In this document: one piece after another, positions 44,789 through 54,013 of the stretch | Layout of the letters: the number at the start of each line of letters is the position of its first letter | How positions within the stretch are numbered: position 1 is the first letter of the stretch | NCBI RefSeq assembly: GCF_000424145.1 | Contig: NZ_AUJI01000028.1 | Location: 1-64,000 of the forward strand | Reading direction: 5' to 3' | Length of the DNA stretch: 64,000 nt | DNA from: Butyrivibrio sp. AC2005 | GTDB lineage: Bacteria; Bacillota; Clostridia; Lachnospirales; Lachnospiraceae | Made by a program: the position numbers and the translations under genes | Notes under the pieces: generated by a model | Seen by the model: the letters and a program-made list of their open reading frames with translations, nothing else | Told to the model about the DNA's origin: nothing | Database searches by the model: none

Positions 44789-46105
44789 TCAAAAGCTCTT
44801 CCAAACATAATTCCAATCTGTGACAAGGCCACCATTATCTTTGCCATCACTCATAGAGCCGGTATAAATACGCACCCTTATGGTCATCTTTTCACCTTCA
44901 TACTCTCCTTCAGGAAATACATAGTAAAAGCTTCCTGCATCTTCATATTGACGATTACTCGGTGGTCCTGCCCAGACATCAATATAACCATCATCTTGAG
45001 AATCTGTTATCACATTTTTAAATCTATCACCTGCGCCTCTTCTGCTTCCATCTTCCCAGTATGAAAGCTTTCTTATATCTACCGAATTATCACACAGCTG
45101 ATTATCCATTCCACCCTGAAGTGTGGCACTAAGCCTCATCTCAACTCTTTCTCCGGCGCTTATGTCAGCCGGAGGTATATCAGCAATTGTCGTATATAAA
45201 CCAGTAAAGGTTCCATTAATATTTGAAAACCTGCGAGTAAGGCGGTATACCATCTGACCATCTATTTGCTCATGACTATATTGATAGATAGTACCCAAAT
45301 ACTCTTCATTTCCATAAACTGTTTCTGATGACTGCAATAGCCACATTCCTGTAGACGTTTCATCACCATTTCCAAAGGACTGCATTCCAATTTCATTTTC
45401 AGAGAGCTGCATTCCCTCTTCTGTATAGGAAATATCTTCACCAGAAGTCGTCCAAATATAATTCCAGTCAGTGACAAGACCACCATTATCTTTGCCACCA
45501 CTCATAGATCCGGTATAAATATGCACTCTTATAGTCATCTTTTGACCTTCGTATTCTCCTTCATCGAATACATAGTAAAAGCTTCCTGCATCTTCATATT
45601 GGCGATTACTGGGCGGTCCTGCCCAGACATCAATATAACCATCATCTTGAGAATCTGTTAACACATTCTTAAATCTATCACCTGAACCTCTACTACTTCC
45701 ATCTTCCCAGTATGAATGCCTTCTTATATCTACCGAATTATCACACAGATGATTATCCAGTCCACCTTGAAGTGTAGCACTTAGTCTCATCTCAACTCTT
45801 TGACCAGCGCTTATGATAGCCGGAGGTATATCTGCAGTAGTCGTATATAAACCAGTGTGGGTTCCATTGATATTTGAAAATGTACGAGTAAGATAGTATA
45901 CCATCTGACCATCTGTTTCCACATGATCATATTGATAGGTCGTACCCAGATACTCGTCATTTCCATAAACTGTCTCAGATGATTGCAGAACCCACCTTCC
46001 TTCAGCAGCATCAGCTTTTACAGGGGTCTGCGTAAACACACCTGCTACAACAGTAAAAATTAATAAAGCGGTAAGTAGTATCGAAATCAATCCTTTTTTA
46101 TTCAT
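44789..46105 (-). CDS. Secreted protein made of two near-identical domains
   Basis: 438 residues. Signal peptide about 1-34 (ends KADAAEG). Residues 37-218 and 254-435 are two copies of one about 182-residue beta-rich domain, 217 residues apart and mostly identical, joined by a 35-residue linker (EEGMQLSENEIGMQS). No family recognised; the pattern GxWxLxSSETVYG...NYIW suggests a lectin- or jellyroll-like secreted domain. A recent in-frame duplication is likely since the DNA of the copies is also very similar. Signal and N-terminal start are clear (GAGGTGATATC ribosome site). Confidence 0.75.
   Translation of the reverse strand: MNKKGLISILLTALLIFTVVAGVFTQTPVKADAAEGRWVLQSSETVYGNDEYLGTTYQYDHVETDGQMVYYLTRTFSNINGTHTGLYTTTADIPPAIISAGQRVEMRLSATLQGGLDNHLCDNSVDIRRHSYWEDGSSRGSGDRFKNVLTDSQDDGYIDVWAGPPSNRQYEDAGSFYYVFDEGEYEGQKMTIRVHIYTGSMSGGKDNGGLVTDWNYIWTTSGEDISYTEEGMQLSENEIGMQSFGNGDETSTGMWLLQSSETVYGNEEYLGTIYQYSHEQIDGQMVYRLTRRFSNINGTFTGLYTTIADIPPADISAGERVEMRLSATLQGGMDNQLCDNSVDIRKLSYWEDGSRRGAGDRFKNVITDSQDDGYIDVWAGPPSNRQYEDAGSFYYVFPEGEYEGEKMTIRVRIYTGSMSDGKDNGGLVTDWNYVWKSF
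44801..45997 (-). repeat. In-gene tandem duplication (two 546-bp copies)
   Basis: Copy 1 codes residues 37-218 (45997-45452), copy 2 residues 254-435 (45346-44801). They start 651 bp apart. Long identical stretches are shared, such as the parts coding SNINGT, TDSQDDGYIDVWAGPPSNRQYEDAGSF's ends and GGLVTDWNY. Confidence 0.85.
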
Positions 46106-46310
46106 GATATCACCTCGCTCATATATGCAGCTTTTAGTGCTCCGATACTATTATACTATGATTTATTATTTAGGATTCTTAAATTACTCTAAAAGAAGTC
46201 ATACGGCAACTTCATTGTGAAAAATCATATTGAATACTCATCTTTTTACATATAGAATATATGCTTAGCAAAGAAAACTACATCGTATATAAATGGATAG
46301 GGGAATAGAT

Positions 46311-47645
46311 TTGAAAACTACTAATATGACGTCAGGAAACAGCATGAAACAGATCGTGATGTTTTTCCTGCCGTTACTTTTTGGAAATCTTTTTCAGCAG
46401 GTTTACAGCCTGGTTGACAGCATAATAGTTGGCAAAGGAATAGGTGATAAGGCTCTGGCGGCCGTTGGCGCATCAGGAACCCTTAATTTTCTCATACTTG
46501 GATTTGTAGTGGGACTGACAAGAGGATTTGGAATTACTTTCTCCCAGTCATTTGGAAAAGAAGATTCAAGACTTCTTCGGGGCTACGTTTTGGCGGCACA
46601 GTATATCAGCACAATCATGAGTGTCTTGTTTACTCTCCTATGTCTAATGACATTGAAGAGTATGCTGGAATTTCTTAAAACACCCTCCGATATTTTCAGT
46701 GATGCCTATAACTATTTTGCCGTAATACTCGCCGGAATAACCATCACTGTACTTAATAATCTTGCAATCACCATACTTCAGTCTCTTGGAGACAGCAAAA
46801 CGCCACTATCTGCAATGATAATCTCATCCATAACAAATATTATCCTGGATGTTTTTCTCGTGATGGGTCTGCATTTTGGCGTCATAGGGGCAGCTGTGGC
46901 CACAGTTATCGCGCAGGCGGTTTCATATATATTCTGTCGAATGAGAATTAATAAGGTACCTATCTTAAATGATGAAAATCCGAAAGACAAAAGTAAAAGT
47001 CCTCTGGTTTTTCCACAGTTTTCCTTATGCATTGACCTGCTTAGAATCGGTCTTCCTGTAGCATTTATGAATTCTGTAACAGCGGCTGGCGGAATGATTC
47101 TTCAGTACTTTGTAAATCTTATGGGCAGTGCATATGTTGCCGCTTATTCTGTCTGCATGAAGTTTGCGGGATTGTTTGAGCAGTTTGGTATCTCTGTGGG
47201 ACTTTCTATCCTTACTTTCGTTGGACAGAATAAAGGAGCCGGAAAATATAGCCGTATTCGCATAGGAGTAAGACAAGGGCTTGTTTTATCCATAATTGTG
47301 AACGTTCCACTTGCACTGATACAGATTGTAACTCCTGAAATCATTTCCAAAATTATGATAAGTGATTCTGTCACTATAGGGTATTGTGCAGAATTTATGC
47401 CAATTCTGGGGATAAGCCTTTTTGCACTTGGCGGATTATTCGTATTCCGCTATGCAGTGCAGGGACTCGGGAACACTATGATTCCGATGTTTTCAGGTTT
47501 TCTTGAGGTTGCAATGCGACTGGGGTTCGGATTTACCCTTGGAAGATTATCATTTAGAGGGATAGCCATCTCTGAAGTCTCTGCTTGGATTGGTGCATTC
47601 ATAATGCTGGCTTTGACTTATTTCATATTAATGAAGAAAAACTGA
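46311..47645 (+). CDS. MATE family efflux transporter
   Basis: 444 residues if TTG 46311 is used: AGGGGA (46299-46304) stands 6 nt before it, whereas ATG 46293 has no ribosome site. About twelve membrane helices in two MatE halves. Likely exports drugs or metabolites by cation exchange. One of four intact MATE genes in this window. Convergent with the cyclase gene; a hairpin lies between them. Confidence 0.85.
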   Translation: MKTTNMTSGNSMKQIVMFFLPLLFGNLFQQVYSLVDSIIVGKGIGDKALAAVGASGTLNFLILGFVVGLTRGFGITFSQSFGKEDSRLLRGYVLAAQYISTIMSVLFTLLCLMTLKSMLEFLKTPSDIFSDAYNYFAVILAGITITVLNNLAITILQSLGDSKTPLSAMIISSITNIILDVFLVMGLHFGVIGAAVATVIAQAVSYIFCRMRINKVPILNDENPKDKSKSPLVFPQFSLCIDLLRIGLPVAFMNSVTAAGGMILQYFVNLMGSAYVAAYSVCMKFAGLFEQFGISVGLSILTFVGQNKGAGKYSRIRIGVRQGLVLSIIVNVPLALIQIVTPEIISKIMISDSVTIGYCAEFMPILGISLFALGGLFVFRYAVQGLGNTMIPMFSGFLEVAMRLGFGFTLGRLSFRGIAISEVSAWIGAFIMLALTYFILMKKN

Positions 47646-47661
47646 AACCCTTTTTGATACC

Positions 47662-47688
47662 CCATCCCCTAAAACCGTTAGGGGATGG
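47662..47688. terminator. Hairpin between convergent MATE and cyclase genes
   Basis: Perfect 11-bp stem CCATCCCCTAA (47662-47672) with TTAGGGGATGG (47678-47688). T-tracts are weak, but the position fits a bidirectional terminator. Confidence 0.6.
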
Positions 47689-47696
47689 AATATAAC

Positions 47697-49088
47697 TCAA
47701 CGTTTTGAATAATACGCTTTTTTATCTTCATACATTTTTCCATCTGCGGCCTGTATAGCTGCAGTTAAATCGTATGAGCCCTGGCAGAACACGCTTCCTA
47801 CAGCAAAGCTTACGTCGGAGGTATTATCTGCCATACCTTTTAGCTGCGACACCTGCTCATTCATCTTTTCCTCAGTGATATCCGGGCAGAGCACTACAAA
47901 TTCATCGCCTCCGATACGATAGATCTGATTATCTCCAAAGGTTATCTTTAGGATGGCAGCTGCTCTCATCAACAGTTTGTCTCCTTCATCATGGCCCTTT
48001 TCATCATTGGTCTTTTTTAGTCCGTTCAAATCTGCGAATACAACCGCCATAGATTCAGGCAATTTGCCTGTTCCCTGAGTATGTCCGTTAATGTACTCAT
48101 CCATAGCGTTACGATTTCCTACCTGAGTCAGTGCATCCACAGTACTCTTTATTTCCAGCATGGACATAAGCTGATGGTTTTTAATAACTGCAGCAAGTAA
48201 AAAGGTTGAAAGCTCCAATGTCTCCTTTATCTCATCTGTACGCGTAACATCATAGTTCGCAGCCCAGATAAAACCTACTAATGTCTGACCATATCGAATG
48301 GCATACAGGATTATATTGTGTATTCCATATTTGCATAATGACTGATACCAGGCAGGATCCCGCTCCTCAATGACATGAAGATCATCCATAAGCAGACAAT
48401 CAGAAAGAGCCAGATCTGCTTCCCAGGCCATGGCCGCTTCAAAAGGAGTGCGTCCCATTTGCTGAGCAAGTTCTTCCATAAATTGATTCCGAACTCCACT
48501 TTCATCAATAAATGAGCATTCCTGGTTATCTTTATCTACCGTATACAATGCACACCTTTCAGCACCGCATATATTTCTGAGCAGAGCAGAAACATCCATA
48601 ATGGACTGACAAAAATCCTGTGTTTCATGCAATTTGATTCCTATATCCAATACAGCGCTGGCTATTTTCGGGGACTTTATTGACATGGAATCGGTCTCCA
48701 CCTGATCTGAAAAAGTGATCACATAAAGACAATATACTCTCCGGCCGCCCTCCGGTACTTTAGGGTTCTCATCTTCATCCCATATATCCGAAATAGGCAT
48801 ATAAAATCCCTTAAGCCATAGACCGCGAGCATTAACATATGAATATAAAGGGCTGGAAGTACTGGCACATTTATAAACATAACTCTCAAAATTCAGATCC
48901 ATCCAATAATTTCGGTAGGGAATTCCGGGATAAAACTCCGGTGCATCTGGATTCATCTGAAGCATAACCACATTTTGCTTATTTACTGCCATCAGACGAA
49001 TTTCACTATACTTTCCGTCTGACAAAATATCAAAAGAATACAGACTGGCAAAGCCATCTATTCCCTCGATCCAAGACTGATAATCCAT
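47697..49088 (-). CDS. GAF-GGDEF diguanylate cyclase
   Basis: 463 residues. A poorly defined N-terminal sensor part (1-150), a GAF-like domain (about 160-295, NICGAERCALYTVDKDN) and a C-terminal GGDEF domain (about 310-460) with the intact active loop RIGGDEF, so c-di-GMP synthesis is expected. No membrane helix, so it is cytosolic. No upstream RxxD inhibitory site was checked reliably. Monocistronic. Confidence 0.88.
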   Translation of the reverse strand: MDYQSWIEGIDGFASLYSFDILSDGKYSEIRLMAVNKQNVVMLQMNPDAPEFYPGIPYRNYWMDLNFESYVYKCASTSSPLYSYVNARGLWLKGFYMPISDIWDEDENPKVPEGGRRVYCLYVITFSDQVETDSMSIKSPKIASAVLDIGIKLHETQDFCQSIMDVSALLRNICGAERCALYTVDKDNQECSFIDESGVRNQFMEELAQQMGRTPFEAAMAWEADLALSDCLLMDDLHVIEERDPAWYQSLCKYGIHNIILYAIRYGQTLVGFIWAANYDVTRTDEIKETLELSTFLLAAVIKNHQLMSMLEIKSTVDALTQVGNRNAMDEYINGHTQGTGKLPESMAVVFADLNGLKKTNDEKGHDEGDKLLMRAAAILKITFGDNQIYRIGGDEFVVLCPDITEEKMNEQVSQLKGMADNTSDVSFAVGSVFCQGSYDLTAAIQAADGKMYEDKKAYYSKR

Positions 49089-49241
49089 ATAATTAAACGT
49101 CCTTCCTCAAAGACCATTATAATTGAATGCAAAAAATACTTCGTTTTAGGTCGAAGCACTGTCCGATTTTATTTTATACTTTCTCTAATAGCAATTCCAT
49201 ACAAATCAATAGTATAATATTAAACAAAGGGGGATTTTGCC

Positions 49242-49682
49242 ATGGTAGGAATTGCACTTATTATTCTTGGAATCATATTTGTTTTTGTGGGACTGTATTA
49301 TGTACTTATAAAAGCGCCAAGATCAAGAGCTCAGTTTGAAAGAAGAACAGCAAAAACAGGTGGAACAATTATCGATGTTATCGTAAAAACGCACAAACAA
49401 AAAAGGAAAAATCATGCAGGTTATCACACAACGTATACTTATAAAGTTACCACTAGTTATAATGTAAGCGGAATGGAGTATACATTGAAGAATATACCTG
49501 CTGTCCTGGCACCGCAAGTAGGTGATAGTGTGGATATATCATATAATCCGGATGATCCGCAGGATGCTCATGTTGACCAGTACACAGCTGATCCTGACAC
49601 AAATAAAAAAGGCGGACTTGGCATTCTTGCCTTCTCAGCTATCATGATAGTACTTGGCGTGATTGTTCAATTCCTTAAATAA
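49242..49682 (+). CDS. DUF3592 membrane protein
   Basis: 146 residues. N-terminal membrane helix (3-22), an extracytoplasmic beta domain with YTYKVTTSYNVSGMEYT and VDISYNPDDPQDAHV patterns of the DUF3592 family, and a second helix at the C-terminus (about 126-145). ATG 49242 follows GGGGGA. Function unknown. Lies just before a MATE gene; a second DUF3592-like gene follows that MATE gene. Confidence 0.75.
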   Translation: MVGIALIILGIIFVFVGLYYVLIKAPRSRAQFERRTAKTGGTIIDVIVKTHKQKRKNHAGYHTTYTYKVTTSYNVSGMEYTLKNIPAVLAPQVGDSVDISYNPDDPQDAHVDQYTADPDTNKKGGLGILAFSAIMIVLGVIVQFLK

Positions 49683-49737
49683 ATAGGATTGTTTTCTAAA
49701 GCATAACTTCCCAAACAAAGGACGTATAATAATAATA

Positions 49738-51081
49738 ATGAGTAATACACGTAATTCAAACAGACGAGAAATGATGACACAGACTCCTGTGCCTCAGCTG
49801 ATACTTAGAATGTCGGTACCGACTATTATCAGTATGCTGGTTACAGCTATCTATAACACCGCAGATACTTTCTTTGTTGGAAAAATCTCAACTCAGGCAA
49901 CTGCTGCTGTAGGAATTGTTTTCACGGTAATGGCACTGGTTCAGGCCATTGGCTTTTTCTGCGGTCACGGCTCCGGAAATTACTTGTCAAGAATGCTTGG
50001 TGCCGGAAAACACAAGGAAGCTGATGAAATGGCTTCAACCGGTTTTGCTCTTGCAATAATCATCGGCATTATCATCGCAGTAATCGGAAATCTGTTCGTA
50101 AAAGATCTGTCCTACTTAATCGGTGCTACCAGCACAACTCTTGAGGATACCCAGAATTACATGAGAATAATCCTTCTTGGAGCTCCTTTTATGATCGGTC
50201 AGTTTGTCATAAACAATCAGCTGAGATTCCAGGGCAGCGCCATGTATGCCATGGTTGGCCTTATGTGCGGCGCTGTAATGAACATGGGGCTTGATCCTCT
50301 TCTTATTTTCGTATTTCATCTTGGTGTAAGAGGTGCCGCACTCGCTACAATTGCGGGTCAGATCACCAGTTTCTTCGTTTTATATATAGGAAGTAAGCGA
50401 GGTGAAAACATCCGCCTTCGACTTTCAAATGTACACATAAACGGACATTATTTATATGAGATCATTAACGGCGGTGCACCATCTCTTTTCCGTCAGGGCA
50501 TGGCTGCAATCTCAACTCTGCTACTTAACAGAGCCGCAGGTTCTCTTGGAGGAGACGCAGCAATCGCAGGTATGTCCATAACTACAAGAGTCATGATGAT
50601 GCTTATGTCCGCACTTATTGGTTTTGGTCAGGGTTACCAGCCTGTATGCTCCTTCAACTATGGCGCAGGTTTCTATAAAAGAGTTAAAGAAGGTTACTTC
50701 TTCTGTGTAAAATATGCAACTATATTCCTTACAATTATAGGTGTAATCTGCTTTGCATTTGCTCCTCAGGTCATAGGAAGTTTCCGTGATGACGCTGATG
50801 TAATCGCAGTTGGCGCTGTGGCCCTTAGATATCAGTCAGCAACCCTTCCTCTTGGAGGAGCCCTGGTTATCTCCAATATGATGCTTCAGTCCATAGGAAA
50901 AGGTGTCAAGGCTTCTATCACATCTTCAGCAAGGAATGGTATTTTCTTTATTCCACTTATCCTGATTCTTCCTGCAGTCTTAGGAATCCGTGGAGTTGAG
51001 ATGACTCAGGCCTGCGCTGACGTTCTCTCTCTTGCAATTACGATTCCTCTTGCTGCATCAGAGCTTAAGAAATTCAAGTAA
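49738..51081 (+). CDS. MATE family efflux transporter
   Basis: 447 residues with about twelve membrane helices and two MatE domains (AIYNTADTFFVGKIS in helix 2). AAAGGA stands upstream of ATG 49738. Begins 55 bp after the DUF3592 gene and may be co-transcribed. Substrate unknown. Confidence 0.88.
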   Translation: MSNTRNSNRREMMTQTPVPQLILRMSVPTIISMLVTAIYNTADTFFVGKISTQATAAVGIVFTVMALVQAIGFFCGHGSGNYLSRMLGAGKHKEADEMASTGFALAIIIGIIIAVIGNLFVKDLSYLIGATSTTLEDTQNYMRIILLGAPFMIGQFVINNQLRFQGSAMYAMVGLMCGAVMNMGLDPLLIFVFHLGVRGAALATIAGQITSFFVLYIGSKRGENIRLRLSNVHINGHYLYEIINGGAPSLFRQGMAAISTLLLNRAAGSLGGDAAIAGMSITTRVMMMLMSALIGFGQGYQPVCSFNYGAGFYKRVKEGYFFCVKYATIFLTIIGVICFAFAPQVIGSFRDDADVIAVGAVALRYQSATLPLGGALVISNMMLQSIGKGVKASITSSARNGIFFIPLILILPAVLGIRGVEMTQACADVLSLAITIPLAASELKKFK

Positions 51082-51320
51082 GATTTTCAGCGGTTATCGT
51101 CTTTTCACTTCTATTAATCTCTCATTTTTTGGTAAAAAGAACCCTGCTACAGGTCCAACAAGCAACACGCAGGCATCAGAATCGTTCTTCAAAAGCTGAG
51201 GCTATATTATTCATTTATCTATTCTGTATTTTGGTTGTGTAAATTCCCCCAAATAGCTGCAACAATTTCTTATCTCCAACTGTATTATAGATAGACTGAG
51301 ATCAGCCGGAGGGTTATCTT

Positions 51321-51419
51321 AGCAAAAACAATCAAAAAAGAAGGAGAAAAATCAGATTTTTCACATTAGTCATTCTTTTTAGTATTGCTGCAACCGCTGC
51401 ACTTGTAACTTTCTTTTAA
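51321..51419 (+). pseudogene. Orphan small membrane-peptide frame without a start codon
   Basis: A 32-residue frame: polar, basic head (SKNNQKRRRKIR) and hydrophobic tail (FFTLVILFSIAATAALV), ending TAA. GGAGGG (51309-51314) stands at ribosome-site distance, but the codon where a start should be reads CTT before AGC. It looks like a small membrane peptide that lost its start by a base change or deletion. A real non-canonical start is possible. The rest of 51082-51454 shows nothing else. Confidence 0.3.
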
Positions 51420-51469
51420 GAAAACAAAAGAATCGTCATCATAAAATATATTTTTTGTCGGAGAACTAT

Positions 51470-52120
51470 ATGAATACAAAATCCAGAACCATAATTTCAA
51501 ATCAAAACAAATACAATGAAATCTCAGTGTTCCGTTTCATTGCTCTAAATATTGCTGTCCTGTGTATTGGATTGACTTTGATCCAGCTTTTCGCCGCATA
51601 TGAATTTAAAGATTACGAAACAGCTACTGCATATATAGACAATGTCTCTTCAAGAGAACGTTATACAAGAAAAGGAGTTAGGACAGAATACACATATGAT
51701 GTTCACTGGACCTATGATGGTGAGAAACATGTAACAACTAAAAAATCATCTATGGATAAGCCGGATTACAATCTTTCTGAAGTAAGAGTTAACCCTGAAA
51801 CAAAAGAGATGACTCTTGGAAGCAGCAAAGGAAGCCTTGACGGAGCGTTGCTTACAATAGGTACCTCGGCTGTCTGCTTCCTGATATGGTTGATTTTGTT
51901 TTTATTCTCTAAGAATCGCAAACAGGAAGTAAATGAAAACTGCACCCTTTCCATAGGAATTGGCATTGTTGGCCTCCCTATGACGCTCCTTTGTACCTTT
52001 GCGATTTTTTCAGATAGCAAATATTCTTCCAGCGCTTTTCCAATAGTAATGCTTGACATCTGTTTTGCAATATCACTTATAGCCGGAATCATTGTGAAGA
52101 AAAAGGTCAAAAATTCGTAA
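51470..52120 (+). CDS. DUF3592-like membrane protein
   Basis: 216 residues from ATG 51470 (CGGAGA upstream; TTG 51455 is too early). Helix 1 about 22-42, an extracytoplasmic domain with RGVRTEYTYDVHWTYDGE and VRVNPETKEMTL of the same type as the DUF3592 gene at 49242, then three further helices. Function unknown. Confidence 0.65.
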   Translation: MNTKSRTIISNQNKYNEISVFRFIALNIAVLCIGLTLIQLFAAYEFKDYETATAYIDNVSSRERYTRKGVRTEYTYDVHWTYDGEKHVTTKKSSMDKPDYNLSEVRVNPETKEMTLGSSKGSLDGALLTIGTSAVCFLIWLILFLFSKNRKQEVNENCTLSIGIGIVGLPMTLLCTFAIFSDSKYSSSAFPIVMLDICFAISLIAGIIVKKKVKNS

Positions 52121-52137
52121 ACGAGGAGACTGTGATT

Positions 52138-52212
52138 ATGCAGATAGTTTTTTGTTCTGGGTTTATTCCACTTATGATAAATACAATACCATTACGGTAT
52201 CTTAGTTTGTAA
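52138..52212 (+). CDS. Possible 24-residue peptide
   Basis: ATG 52138 with GAGGAG 9 nt upstream, reading MQIVFCSGFIPLMINTIPL... to TAA at 52212. Hydrophobic, 17 bp after the DUF3592-like stop. May be a truncated gene or chance. Confidence 0.25.
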   Translation: MQIVFCSGFIPLMINTIPLRYLSL

Positions 52213-52238
52213 GTATCTCATCAAGGAGCTGTGGCGTA

Positions 52239-53612
52239 TCATGGAATGAAAATCCCGCGTGCAAAGACCATTGCTGTACTTTTTTTCCAAAGAAGAAATG
52301 CTAAAGGCATTCCCAGAAACTCAGCAATTATAAAGCTCATCCACACCATATTCAGATTACCAAAACTACTTGCTGCTAATGCGAATATTAAAGGAAGCAG
52401 TGCCTGTCTAAGCATAGTCAAATACATGCTCTTTGTACCCAGAGATAATCCCTGAAGTGCAGCTGCGATGATAAGATTGATAATTGATAAAAGGTATGCT
52501 ACTGCGAGAAGCCTGATTGCAGGCACTCCTATAGCCAGCATATTTGAAGATGCATCAAAAATCTCCAGTACTTTTACAGGTAGTATTTCCAGTATCAGAA
52601 AGAATACTGCATAAAACAGCAGTCCATATCCAAATGCCCATTTAACTGCGTCGTTTACCCTGTCTTTCTTGCTTGCTCCATAGTTATAAGCAACTATCGG
52701 AATTAGCCCATTGTTTATGCCATGTACTCCCACAGTTACAACGCCGTACATGCGCGTGCAGACACCGTAAACGGCAACAGCTGTGGATGAGAACCCAAGG
52801 AGTATTGAATTCATGCCAACATTCACGAATGAAGTAAGTATCTGTACTACTGTAGACGGTATTCCCACACTCAGAATCGCACGAATGCTTTCTTTGTCCG
52901 GATGAAGCGTGAATGCAAAAGGTATTTCCTTATTCCATTTCCTGTTTATAAGGACACCTGCCATGAGCCCCACGCACTGCCCTATTACTGTTGCTATAGC
53001 AGCACCTGTAGTTTCCAAACGTGGAATTCCAAACATTCCGAAAATAAAGATCGGATCCAGGATCAGATTTGTTATGGATGCAGCAGATAATGTAAAAATA
53101 AACAGAGTAGATTTACCGCTTGCTATTACAAATCGGTCAAATACCCACTGTCCCATCTGGCCGAATGAGAACAGCATGCAGATGGTAAGATATTGTTTTC
53201 CATAAGTAGCAATGGCTGCATTGCCGCCGGACTGCCAATCATAGTAAGCATTAACAAAAAGCAAGCATACTACCGCATTTATCATCCAGGAGCATATTGC
53301 AATAAAAATTGCAGCACTGGCCGTCTTTTTTACCCTATCAGGTCTTTTTTCTCCAAGAGCTTTTGATATTACTGCATTCAGACCAACAGCGTTACCAAGT
53401 CCCAGTGATGATACGATCATCTGCACAGGAGCAGCTAATGAAAGTGCAGTAAGTGCATCCTCAGATATTCTGGAAACAAAAATCGAATCAACAAAGTTGT
53501 AAAGTGAGTTTATCAGAAGGCTGAGCATAAGCGGAATTCCGGTTCCAAGAAGAAGTCTGCTCATCTTCTGCGTTCCCATGATATTTTCTGTTTCATTTGA
53601 ATTTCTGCTCAT
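52239..53612 (-). CDS. MATE family efflux transporter
   Basis: 457 residues, about twelve membrane helices, two MatE domains (SLYNFVDSIFVSRIS in helix 2). ATG 53612 follows AGGAGGTG. Its C-terminus ends in a short hydrophobic tail (FARGIFIP). Divergent from a truncated LysR-type gene at 53743, which may be the remains of its regulator. Confidence 0.88.
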   Translation of the reverse strand: MSRNSNETENIMGTQKMSRLLLGTGIPLMLSLLINSLYNFVDSIFVSRISEDALTALSLAAPVQMIVSSLGLGNAVGLNAVISKALGEKRPDRVKKTASAAIFIAICSWMINAVVCLLFVNAYYDWQSGGNAAIATYGKQYLTICMLFSFGQMGQWVFDRFVIASGKSTLFIFTLSAASITNLILDPIFIFGMFGIPRLETTGAAIATVIGQCVGLMAGVLINRKWNKEIPFAFTLHPDKESIRAILSVGIPSTVVQILTSFVNVGMNSILLGFSSTAVAVYGVCTRMYGVVTVGVHGINNGLIPIVAYNYGASKKDRVNDAVKWAFGYGLLFYAVFFLILEILPVKVLEIFDASSNMLAIGVPAIRLLAVAYLLSIINLIIAAALQGLSLGTKSMYLTMLRQALLPLIFALAASSFGNLNMVWMSFIIAEFLGMPLAFLLWKKSTAMVFARGIFIP

Positions 53613-53742
53613 CCGGCACCTCCTTTGTGTTGTCCTAATGCAATCATATTATAGCCATTTACTATAATCAAATACTTGTATTAGATACCTTGCTATAATA
53701 AAATCGAATAGGAAGTACAAGCTTTTAATGGAGGCTTACATT

Positions 53743-53883
53743 ATGGATATAAGGATTATGCAATATTTTCTGGCGATAATAAGAGAAGGGACTATTTCAG
53801 GAGCAGCAGAAGCTTTGCATGTGGCGCAGCCATCACTTTCAAGGCAAATGCGCGCATTGTATGAACCACGCCTGCCTGATTAG
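53743..53883 (+). pseudogene. Truncated LysR-family regulator (N-terminal helix-turn-helix only)
   Basis: 46 residues, beginning MDIRIMQYFLAIIREGTISG and continuing AAEALHVAQPSLSRQMRAL, the standard LysR N-terminus, with GGAGG before the ATG. At about residue 40, where the family continues, it breaks into YEPRLPD and stops. The minus strand of the following 100 bp can be read as a different open frame ending KIIVNGKEVFA, so the break is probably a deletion or insertion junction joining two gene remnants near 53870. Confidence 0.75.
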
Positions 53884-54013
53884 GCAAACACTTCCTTTCC
53901 ATTAACAATGATCTTTACCTCATTACATGTGAAGATCTTGAAAAAATAATATATATTCTCTTTAGTGGTGCATATCTGAAATTTAAATGATATTCGATTT
54001 TGTCGTAGATTTC

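Noticed and set aside
44759..45064. 101-codon plus-strand frame opposite the duplicated secreted protein
   Set aside because: No ribosome site and begins in the terminator/3' region of a well-supported gene on the other strand.
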